Source of the DNA: an uncultured Gammaproteobacteria bacterium
Lineage (GTDB): Bacteria; Pseudomonadota; Gammaproteobacteria; Chromatiales; Chromatiaceae
Direction: 5' to 3'
Length of the DNA stretch: 23,090 bases
NCBI GenBank assembly: GCA_937926265.1
Contig: CALAZS010000100.1
Span: 1-23,090, forward strand
Shown here: positions 1 to 6,575 of the stretch, piece by piece
Numbering within the stretch: the stretch's first letter is position 1
Layout of the letters: each line of letters starts with the position of its first letter
Translations under genes and position numbers: made by a program
The notes under the pieces: model-generated
What the model saw: only the letters and a program-made list of their open reading frames with translations
Database searches by the model: none
What the model was told of the DNA's origin: nothing

Positions 1-488
1 GCAGAAACGATGAACAGGTCTGCTTTCTGCAACTGGTACCATTTGTGGCCTTCTGAAGAAACATCAACACGGATGAAGAACCAGAACCAGTAACCACCGA
101 AAGCGAGAGAAGCAGCGCCCAGGTGCCACAATGTGCCCCAGATTCCACCTTCAGCACCGCCGAATATCAATACAGCCGTAGAAACGACAAAGATGATGAA
201 ACCATACATGGTAAACAGGTGAGACAGTCTGCGCTGAGGATTAGCAAATTCTGCAGATGTCAGTACTTCGTTAAGTACTACGCCTACGGCAGCTGAGGTT
301 TTATCACCACTCGTGAGTGTACGTTTAGCAGCTTTTTCCTGCTTTTTGGTATTTTCAAAAAAGTATTGGGCACTTTTCTTATGAATGATATCGAATATTG
401 TCCCACCGATTACCAACAATACCATCAGGATTACATATCCTTGCATGATTGCAGCATCGAAAGGCAGGGTACTAAATGGATTAGTCAT
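1..488 (-). CDS. Partial membrane protein, AprM-like (APS reductase membrane anchor?)
   Basis: The reading frame begins with an ATG at 488 (minus strand), eight bases after a GGAGAGG ribosome binding site, and runs off the left edge after about 162 residues, so the C-terminus is missing. The product starts MTNPFSTLPFDAAIMQGYVI. It has a membrane segment at about residues 16-32, a basic soluble stretch rich in Lys, then an NPQRRLSHLFTMYGF motif leading into two further membrane segments separated by a Gly-rich turn. The organisation recalls cytochrome-b-like quinone-interacting anchors (AprM, QmoC and DsrM types). The N-terminal wording is closest to what I remember of AprM from sulfur oxidisers, where aprM precedes aprB and aprA; those genes would lie to the left, outside the window. 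If correct, it passes electrons from sulfite oxidation via APS reductase to the quinone pool. It is divergent from the mrp operon across a 361-base gap. The membrane-protein call is secure; the AprM name is tentative. Confidence 0.5.
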   Translation of the reverse strand, partial: MTNPFSTLPFDAAIMQGYVILMVLLVIGGTIFDIIHKKSAQYFFENTKKQEKAAKRTLTSGDKTSAAVGVVLNEVLTSAEFANPQRRLSHLFTMYGFIIFVVSTAVLIFGGAEGGIWGTLWHLGAASLAFGGYWFWFFIRVDVSSEGHKWYQLQKADLFIVS

Positions 489-849
489 TTTTTTCCTCTC
501 CTAAAAAGGTTCTTCTACGGCGCAGCGAATAATAATGACACGTATTAGAGAACACTAATCAAGATTCTTTTGTTCGCCATTACTTTTTTATATACGACCC
601 AAATTCCCTTTATATAAAATTAATAATCATTATTGTTAAAAAATCCTATTTAATATCGCATTCAGTTAGAACATATCGACCAAACTGATACACAGTGGTT
701 CTATAATATAGTTTGATTATTTATTTTTGCTGCGCCAGAGATTACTGGCCTATCACCACCAAAAATTAAATAACTTATTGATTTTTATATAGTTTATGGT
801 TAAAAACTATTTCCTTTACGTATAATTACCCTATAAATAGAATATAAAT
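489..849. other. Divergent intergenic region between the AprM-like gene and the mrp operon
   Basis: This AT-rich stretch holds no convincing gene; a short plus-strand frame overlapping its left part is the shadow of the AprM-like gene. It must carry the promoters of both flanking units. On the plus strand a perfect TATAAT lies at 821-826. A small GCCAG/CTGGC hairpin at 734-749 has no T-tract and is not a convincing terminator. I see no riboswitch-like structure or long repeat. Confidence 0.6.
821..826 (+). promoter_or_regulatory. Candidate -10 box of the mrp operon promoter
   Basis: A perfect TATAAT hexamer lies 24 bases before the mrpE ATG. The expected start point near 833 would leave only a short leader, and no Shine-Dalgarno sequence is visible before the ATG at 850. 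The -35 region is poor: the best fit, TGGTTA at 797-802, has 18-base spacing. An activator or an alternative start point is possible. Confidence 0.35.
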
Positions 850-1323
850 ATGCGTTACCTATATATAGCAGGCAGCTTGTCAGTCTTATGGCTTCTGCTG
901 TCTGGTCATTTTATTGCCCTGATACTTTTCCTGGGCGGCCTGTCCGTCCTTGGCGTGACGCTTATTTTGTGGAAAATGGATAAAACCGATGCAGAACCAA
1001 TAAAACTTCGCCCCGGCTATAAATTCTTTCATTATCTTGGCTGGCTTTTCTGGCAGGTTGTTTTATCCAACATCGATGTAGCCCGGCGTATATGGAGCCC
1101 TTCCCTGCCGATTGAGCCCTGTTGGGAAAAACTGGACACCGAAGTATCCACAACGCTGGAAAAAACACTTTACGCTAACTCAATAACACTAACTCCAGGA
1201 ACTCTTACAACAGATGTCAGTGAAGACCACTTTATGATTCATAGTCTTTCGCCTGAAGGTATAGAAGATCTTCGTAAGGGGGAAATGCAGCGGCGAATCT
1301 TGAAGATTGGTTTGAAGTCATGA
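850..1323 (+). CDS. mrpE: Mrp antiporter subunit E (MnhE/MrpE)
   Basis: This 157-residue protein is the small E subunit of a multisubunit cation/proton antiporter. Two closely spaced hydrophobic segments fill residues 4-45, and a third lies near 60-78 (FFHYLGWLFWQVVLSNIDVARRIW). A cytoplasmic domain follows with the family hallmark ANSITLTPGTLTTDV, then a region ending near HSL. MrpE is needed for full antiporter activity and assembly. Length and motif order match the family. It is the first gene of an operon in which every following gene overlaps its predecessor: its TGA overlaps the ATG of mrpF in an ATGA junction. Translation initiation is odd because no clear ribosome binding site precedes the ATG. 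Confidence 0.92.
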   Translation: MRYLYIAGSLSVLWLLLSGHFIALILFLGGLSVLGVTLILWKMDKTDAEPIKLRPGYKFFHYLGWLFWQVVLSNIDVARRIWSPSLPIEPCWEKLDTEVSTTLEKTLYANSITLTPGTLTTDVSEDHFMIHSLSPEGIEDLRKGEMQRRILKIGLKS

Positions 1324-1616
1324 TTGTTGCCGCCATTCTTGCCGTTCTTGTCACAATGATCCTGGCCTTGATCAGGGCTTTTATGGGGCCCACCGAATAT
1401 GACCGAATGCTTGCTGCCAATTCGTTTGGAACCAAGACAGTACTTTTAATTGCCCTGGGTGGATATGCTTTATCCTGGCATAGCTTTCTTGATGTTGCTT
1501 TGCTTTATGCCATGGTCAATTTCGTTGGCACCATCGCTGTCATGCGCTTTTTTGAACTCAGCGCTGCTGCTGAACAAAACAAGCAGGCAGATACACAGGA
1601 AGATACCTCATTGTGA
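1320..1616 (+). CDS. mrpF: Mrp antiporter subunit F (MnhF/MrpF)
   Basis: This 98-residue protein has three membrane segments (about residues 2-20, 36-52 and 58-76), the usual MrpF topology. The family motif RAFMGPTEYDRMLAANSFGTK follows the first helix. It is an integral subunit of the antiporter membrane arm, thought to pack with MrpG and MrpE near the MrpA interface. The start codon lies inside the mrpE stop (ATGA), and its own TGA overlaps the GTG start of mrpG, so translational coupling is expected. The polar tail rich in Gln, Lys, Asp and Glu is unremarkable. Confidence 0.92.
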   Translation: MIVAAILAVLVTMILALIRAFMGPTEYDRMLAANSFGTKTVLLIALGGYALSWHSFLDVALLYAMVNFVGTIAVMRFFELSAAAEQNKQADTQEDTSL

Positions 1617-1960
1617 GCATTTTATTGGATTGGGCCAGCGGATTTTTCTTTTTCATCGGCGGTTTACTTTGCATCACCGGCGGGGTTGGTCTGCTGCGAC
1701 TGCCAGACTTTTTTTCACGGGTGCATGCTGCCGGTGTAACTGAAACCCTGGCAACCCCCCTGTTATTGACTGGATTAATGCTGCAAATGGATTGGTCCCT
1801 GGATACTTTCAAGGTCTTCATGATCATGGTGCTTATTCTGGCCACCAACCCGACAGCAACCCATGCGATGGCAAAAGCTGCCCTTATTGGTGGAAAACGT
1901 CCTTTAGTTGCCAATCAGAAACAGGAAAGTAAAAAGGGAGATCAGACATCGAAAACCTGA
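1613..1960 (+). CDS. mrpG: Mrp antiporter subunit G (MnhG/MrpG)
   Basis: This 115-residue protein carries three membrane segments and the classical MrpG motif GGVGLLRLPDFFSRVHAAGVTETLATPLLLTG, here at about residues 22-53, followed by a helix ending NPTATHAMAKAA. It starts at a GTG embedded in the mrpF stop (GTGA). MrpG belongs to the membrane module of the antiporter, with no catalytic residues of its own known. The last codons, rich in Lys and Gln, contain the AAGGGAG that probably serves as ribosome binding site for the next gene. Confidence 0.92.
   Translation: MSILLDWASGFFFFIGGLLCITGGVGLLRLPDFFSRVHAAGVTETLATPLLLTGLMLQMDWSLDTFKVFMIMVLILATNPTATHAMAKAALIGGKRPLVANQKQESKKGDQTSKT
1934..1940 (+). 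promoter_or_regulatory. Ribosome binding site suggesting a non-AUG start for the mrpA/B fusion
   Basis: AAGGGAG sits inside the end of mrpG, seven bases before an in-frame ATC at 1948. The frame has no ATG, GTG or TTG between a TAA at 1930 and the ATG at 1990. The optimal spacing to ATC, and the membrane helix encoded between 1948 and 1990, favour initiation at ATC (or at ATT 1960, which overlaps the mrpG stop). Confidence 0.45.
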
Positions 1961-2919
1961 TTGACATTATCCTGCTGGGATTCCTGCTAATGATTGCCAT
2001 CGCTGTTATTCGCATTCGCGATTTATTTGCTGTAATCATGCTGTCCGGGATCTACAGCCTTACCACCGCTGCACTATTTATGGACCTGGACGCTGTCGAT
2101 GTAGCCTTTACAGAAGCCGCTGTTGGTGCAGGTGTAACAACGGTTTTGATGCTTTCCAGCCTGTACCTGACCCGCCGGTTTGAAGCCAAGCCAAAACATG
2201 GAAACGTACTACCTCTGATGGTTGTTGGCATTACTGGGGCTGCACTGATTTATGCCGCCCTGGATGCGCCATTATTTGGAGATGCTTCTGCCCCGGTTCA
2301 TCAGCACGTTGCCCCAAGATATATCCAGCAATCCCAAGCAGAAGTTGGCATGCCCAATATGGTCACTGCCGTGCTGGCCAGTTATCGCGGCTATGATACT
2401 TTCGGTGAAACAGTCGTTATATTTACGGCGGCCCTGGCTGTCATGTTATTGCTTGGTATTCAAAAGGGCTCTGAGTATCGTCCTCCGTTTAATTCAGTCG
2501 ATGACCAGATCATTTTGAAAGTTGTCGTCAAATTGTTAATCCCTTTGATACTTATATATGGGCTGTATGTTCAGTTCCATGGTGATTTTGGTGCCGGAGG
2601 TGGATTCCAGGCAGGCGTTATTTTTGCAACCGGTTTTGTGCTTTATGATCTCGCCTTTGGTCAAAAACAGGCAAGGACTGTCATTTCCCCAGCCTGGCTG
2701 CCTCGCCTGGCTGCGCTAGGGGTTTTGATTTATGGTGGTGTCGGCGTTGTTTCCATTCTGAATGGCAAGGCATTTCTGGATTATTCGGCTCTTTCACAGG
2801 ATCCCGTGCATGGACAGCACCTGGGTATCTTACTGGTTGAACTCGGCGTAGGCGTGACCGTGTTCTCTGTGATCTTGTTAATATTCTTTGCCATATCCGG
2901 GCGGAAGCGAAAAACATGA
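1948..2919 (+). CDS. mrpB: Fused MrpA C-terminal (DUF4040) and MrpB subunit
   Basis: The product combines two modules that are separate or differently fused in classical Mrp systems. Residues about 1-85 match the DUF4040/MbhD-like C-terminal segment of MrpA (VIRIRDLFAVIMLSGIYSL, then DAVDVAFTEAAVGAGVTTVL). After a linker (about 95-150) the remainder matches MnhB, with FNSVDDQIILKVVVKLLIPLILIYGLYVQFHGDFGAGGGFQAGVI and a C-terminal helix. The MnhB part is part of the ion-conducting membrane domain. I start the gene at ATC 1948 (323 residues) because the first membrane helix is encoded between 1948 and 1990 and a good ribosome binding site precedes it. Starting at the ATG of 1990 (309 residues) would remove most of that helix. 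The stop overlaps the mrpC start in ATGA. Family assignment is firm; the start is not. Confidence 0.88.
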   Translation: MENLIDIILLGFLLMIAIAVIRIRDLFAVIMLSGIYSLTTAALFMDLDAVDVAFTEAAVGAGVTTVLMLSSLYLTRRFEAKPKHGNVLPLMVVGITGAALIYAALDAPLFGDASAPVHQHVAPRYIQQSQAEVGMPNMVTAVLASYRGYDTFGETVVIFTAALAVMLLLGIQKGSEYRPPFNSVDDQIILKVVVKLLIPLILIYGLYVQFHGDFGAGGGFQAGVIFATGFVLYDLAFGQKQARTVISPAWLPRLAALGVLIYGGVGVVSILNGKAFLDYSALSQDPVHGQHLGILLVELGVGVTVFSVILLIFFAISGRKRKT

Positions 2920-3320
2920 TCGAATTACCTGGCATATATAACTACCTGGTTGTGGTATTTCTAATGATGGCCGGCTTTTACGTGGTCATTGCCCAGGGCA
3001 ACCTGATCAAAAAACTCGTTGGGCTTTCACTGTTTCAAACTTCCGTATTTATATTTTATATCTCCATGGGAAAAATCTCCGGGGGTGAAGCGCCAATATT
3101 CGTTGAGGGCGCCAGCCTCTATTCCAACCCGTTACCGCATGTTTTGATTCTGACCGCCATTGTTGTTGGCGTTGCTACAACTGCTGTAGGCCTGGCTATT
3201 GTCGTACGAATCCATGAGGCCTATGGCTCAGTCGAAGAGGATGAGATTAATGCCAAGGATCTTGTAGATGACGCTATCACTGAGGAAGCTCCCAGTGTGA
3301 ACAGCAGAGAATCGCAATAA
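2916..3320 (+). CDS. mrpC: Mrp antiporter subunit C (NuoK-like)
   Basis: This 134-residue, three-helix protein is homologous to NuoK of complex I. Visible features are the first helix (YLVVVFLMMAGFYVVIAQGNLIKKLVGLSLFQTSVFIFYISMG), the short loop with EAPIF, and the third helix introduced by NPLPHVLILTAIVVGVATTAVGLAI, which is diagnostic of MnhC/MrpC. An acidic hydrophilic tail follows, longer than the core needs. Within the antiporter it sits between the MrpA/B part and MrpD. It starts in the preceding stop (ATGA), and its TAA shares one base with the next ATG (TAATG). Confidence 0.93.
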   Translation: MIELPGIYNYLVVVFLMMAGFYVVIAQGNLIKKLVGLSLFQTSVFIFYISMGKISGGEAPIFVEGASLYSNPLPHVLILTAIVVGVATTAVGLAIVVRIHEAYGSVEEDEINAKDLVDDAITEEAPSVNSRESQ

Positions 3321-4801
3321 TGAGCTTTATGGATCATTTGCCAATACTGGTTGTGATCATTCCGCTTCTGACCGCACCACTGTGTGTCCTGTTAAACCGT
3401 CCTATCCTGGCCTGGTTTGTATCGATACTGTCTGCCTTAATAAGTTTTTTTATTGCTATACAGTTAGTTTTTCAGGTTAATGAGCTTGGCACGATAAGTT
3501 ACTGGTTAGGCGGATGGGAGCCCCCCTGGGGAATAGAATACCGCATCGACCTACTGGCTGCCTATGTTTTGCTTATTGTGACGGCCATTGCCTCATTGGT
3601 GATGCTGTTTGCAAAAAAGAGCGTGGAAAAAGAAATACCAGAAAACCGAATAGCGTACTTCTATGCGGCTTTCATGCTGGCCTTTGCCGGCTTGCTGGGC
3701 ATAGTTGCTACTGGTGACGCATTCAATGTTTTTGTGTTCCTGGAAATTTCCTCGCTGTCCTCCTATGCACTGATAAGTATGGGAAAAGACCGCCGGGCCT
3801 TAAATGCCTCGTTCACCTACCTGATCATGGGCACTATAGGCGCCACTTTTATCCTGATCGGCATCGGTTCGCTTTACATGATGACTGGCACGCTTAACAT
3901 GGCTGACCTCGCTGCCAGGCTACCGGAAGTTGCTGACACCAGAACTGTGCGTGCCGGCTTTGCATTTCTGACTGTTGGGGTTGGTTTGAAGCTGGCGCTG
4001 TTTCCTCTGCACCTATGGTTACCCAACGCTTACGCCTACGCGCCTTCCGTCGTTACTGCATTTTTAGCCGCGACCGCAACCAAGGTTGCAGTTTATTTAC
4101 TCATAAGAATTATTCTGGGGGTATTCACCCTCGATTTCTCTCTGCAGCTAATGCCATTGGATACACTTCTGGTAACCCTGGGCCTCATTGGCATTATTTC
4201 CGCTTCACTTGTAGCCGTTTACCAGGGTGACATCAAACGAATGTTTGCCTACTCGAGTGTTGCTCAAATTGGCTACATGGTATTGGGAATCGGCCTGGCA
4301 ACCACAACCGGACTGACTGCATCTATTCTGCATTTATTTAATCATGCTCTAATGAAGGGTGCCTTGTTCATTGCCCTTGGCGCTATTGCTTTCCGGATTG
4401 GTTCGACATCAATTAAAGACTTTTCCGGACTGGGTAAAAGAATGCCATGGACCATGGCGGCTATTGTCGCGGGTGGTTTAAGCCTGATTGGTATTCCACC
4501 CACAGTTGGATTCATCAGCAAATGGTACCTGGTGTTAGCCGCATTGGAACTTGAACTTTGGCCAATTGCACTGTTGATCCTGGTTGGTTCAATCCTGGCT
4601 GTCATCTATATTTGGAGACTGGTGGAAGCTGCCTATTTTGGCAAACCAAACCCTTATCAATATGTCCAGGAAGCACCTTTATCCATGTTGCTGCCATTAT
4701 GGATACTAGTTATTGCTAATTTCTACTTTGGCATTCAAACCGATTTCAGCATTGGCTTGGCCAGTAGCGCTGCCAGTGAATTATCTGGAGTTGGCCGTTG
4801 A
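3320..4801 (+). CDS. mrpD: Mrp antiporter subunit D (first MrpD-like proton channel)
   Basis: This 493-residue, multi-helix protein of the NuoM/NuoN/MrpD family is a proton-translocating subunit. Charged channel residues of the family are visible: Glu142 in FVFLEISSLSSYAL, Lys224 in GVGLKLALFPLHLWLP, and Lys255 in AATATKVAVYLLIRI. The segment SVAQIGYMVLGIGL and the following HLFNHALMKGALFIALGAI match helices 9-10 of the family, and GIPPTVGFISKWYL is a family hallmark. Length is typical of MrpD. It is the most MrpD-like of the three large paralogues here. Its TGA overlaps a TTG start of the next gene. Confidence 0.93.
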   Translation: MSFMDHLPILVVIIPLLTAPLCVLLNRPILAWFVSILSALISFFIAIQLVFQVNELGTISYWLGGWEPPWGIEYRIDLLAAYVLLIVTAIASLVMLFAKKSVEKEIPENRIAYFYAAFMLAFAGLLGIVATGDAFNVFVFLEISSLSSYALISMGKDRRALNASFTYLIMGTIGATFILIGIGSLYMMTGTLNMADLAARLPEVADTRTVRAGFAFLTVGVGLKLALFPLHLWLPNAYAYAPSVVTAFLAATATKVAVYLLIRIILGVFTLDFSLQLMPLDTLLVTLGLIGIISASLVAVYQGDIKRMFAYSSVAQIGYMVLGIGLATTTGLTASILHLFNHALMKGALFIALGAIAFRIGSTSIKDFSGLGKRMPWTMAAIVAGGLSLIGIPPTVGFISKWYLVLAALELELWPIALLILVGSILAVIYIWRLVEAAYFGKPNPYQYVQEAPLSMLLPLWILVIANFYFGIQTDFSIGLASSAASELSGVGR

Positions 4802-6261
4802 CAGAGTTACAGCTAATAACCTGGATATTATTAATACCGGTGATTGCCTCAGTGGGTATATTAATCACCGGTAAATATCCCAACTTGCGAGAAGCTGTTT
4901 CTATTTTTGCCGGTATTGGGCTTTTTAGCCTGGTTGCCCAACTGGCGGCCATCACCAGTCTCGAAAACCCTCAGTCACTTGTTTTAGCTGAACCCATACC
5001 CGGCCTGACTTTATCGCTTTCACTTGAGCCACTTGGGTTATTGTTTGCTTTAGTTGCAAGTTTTCTCTGGCCAATCACCATTCTTTACGCGATTGGCTAT
5101 ATGCGAACCCACCAGGAAAAAAACCAGACGCGCTTTTATGCGGCATTTGCTGTTTCCATAGCAGCTGCAATGGGAATTGCCCTGTCAGAGAATATGCTAA
5201 CGCTTTTTGTCTTCTACGAAATTTTAACGCTATCGACCTACCCCTTGGTTACTCATGCCGGCAATGAAAAATCACGCAAGGCAGGGCGTGTATACCTTGG
5301 CCTGTTAATGGGTACTTCAGTCGGCTTTCTTTTGTTAGCGATGATATGGACCTGGCAGCTGACCGGTACGCTGGATTTCAAACATGGTGGTGTATTCAGT
5401 GCCGAAGCTGATCCAGCAATTCTCGGAGTGTTACTTGTTCTGTATGTCATAGGCACGGGTAAGGCTGCAATTATGCCCTTTCACCGTTGGTTGCCCGCAG
5501 CCATGGTTGCACCAACACCTGTATCGGCATTATTACATGCTGTTGCCGTTGTAAAAGCCGGTGTTTTTACCATCTTAAAAGTCAGTGTCTATTTATTTGG
5601 TATCGATACCATTGCTGGATTAGCCGTTGCTGACTGGCTTGCTGGCCTGGCTGGTTTGACGATTCTGCTTGCCTCTTTGATTGCCATGACCAAGGACAAT
5701 TTAAAAACCCGTTTGGCGTACTCCACTATCAGCCAGCTAAGCTACATCATCATGGGTGCAATGCTGGGTGTAACGGCTGGTATCATTGGTGGTGGTATGC
5801 ATATCGCCATGCATGCCTTTGGAAAAATCACACTGTTCTTCTGTGCCGGCGCCATAATGGTGGCCGCTCATAAAACCAAGGTCAGTGAACTTGATGGGCT
5901 AGGCCGTCGTATGCCTTTTACCATGTTAGCTTTTCTGATTGGCTCGCTGTCCATCGTTGGCCTACCGCCTTTTGGTGGCACCTGGAGTAAATGGATGCTG
6001 ATACAAGGCACTATGGATAATGGCATATGGCTATTTACCATGGTTTTACTGATCAGCTCATTGCTTAATATTGCCTACCTGGTGGTCATACCTGTTCGTG
6101 CTTTTTTTAAACCTGAAAATAATTCAAATGCTGCATCACCCACAGCTATCAATGAAGCTCCATTAGCCAGTCTGCTTGCCATTAGTATTGCGGTAACCGG
6201 CTGCATTCTATTGTTTTTCTGGTCAGAGCCAATTTACCAATTATTGGGAGGCATCTTCTGA
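4798..6261 (+). CDS. Second large antiporter subunit, MrpA/NuoL-like signature
   Basis: This 487-residue membrane protein belongs to the same proton-channel family as mrpD. Glu141 lies in FVFYEILTLSTYPL, Lys222 in GTGKAAIMPFHRWLP, and Lys253 in VAVVKAGVFTI. The run APTPVSALLHAVAVVKAG is the wording usually seen in NuoL and the N-terminal half of MrpA, rather than in MrpD. It may therefore stand in for the large MrpA channel domain that is otherwise missing here; that functional reading is inference. It starts at TTG inside the mrpD stop (TTGA). Its TGA overlaps the ATG of the small membrane-protein gene (TGATG). Annotation pipelines would probably label it subunit D. Confidence 0.85.
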   Translation: MTELQLITWILLIPVIASVGILITGKYPNLREAVSIFAGIGLFSLVAQLAAITSLENPQSLVLAEPIPGLTLSLSLEPLGLLFALVASFLWPITILYAIGYMRTHQEKNQTRFYAAFAVSIAAAMGIALSENMLTLFVFYEILTLSTYPLVTHAGNEKSRKAGRVYLGLLMGTSVGFLLLAMIWTWQLTGTLDFKHGGVFSAEADPAILGVLLVLYVIGTGKAAIMPFHRWLPAAMVAPTPVSALLHAVAVVKAGVFTILKVSVYLFGIDTIAGLAVADWLAGLAGLTILLASLIAMTKDNLKTRLAYSTISQLSYIIMGAMLGVTAGIIGGGMHIAMHAFGKITLFFCAGAIMVAAHKTKVSELDGLGRRMPFTMLAFLIGSLSIVGLPPFGGTWSKWMLIQGTMDNGIWLFTMVLLISSLLNIAYLVVIPVRAFFKPENNSNAASPTAINEAPLASLLAISIAVTGCILLFFWSEPIYQLLGGIF

Positions 6262-6575
6262 TGGATTCAAAAAAAACCAAGCAATATATTTTTGATGATC
6301 CGAAGAACATTAGGTTAGTTGTTAGAGCACTGGTCACAGTCTGCATCATCCTGGTCGGACTCGACCTGGTTTTACATCGACACGCTTCACATCCGTTAGA
6401 AGAAATATTTGCCTTCTATGCCATTTATGGTTTTGTTTCCTGCGTCTTTTTAGTTTTACTGGCCAGGGAAATTCGTAAACTGGTGATGCGCGACGAACGT
6501 TATTACGGCGATGAACCCGACGATCCTGAACAGGGGAAGCTGCAAGAAAAGTCAGCGGAGAAATCAAATGATTGA
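6261..6575 (+). CDS. Small two-helix membrane protein inside the mrp operon, unknown function
   Basis: This 104-residue protein has a hydrophilic N-terminus (MDSKKTKQYIFDDPKNI), two membrane segments at about residues 18-39 and 48-67, and an acidic C-terminal tail ending in Lys/Glu/Ser repeats. I do not recognise it as any of the seven classical Mrp subunits. Translational overlap on both sides (one base with the gene before, eight with the gene after) argues that it is a real, co-translated component, perhaps an accessory or assembly subunit. The His-rich loop HRHASHPLEEIF between the helices could be membrane-proximal. Confidence 0.7.
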   Translation: MDSKKTKQYIFDDPKNIRLVVRALVTVCIILVGLDLVLHRHASHPLEEIFAFYAIYGFVSCVFLVLLAREIRKLVMRDERYYGDEPDDPEQGKLQEKSAEKSND

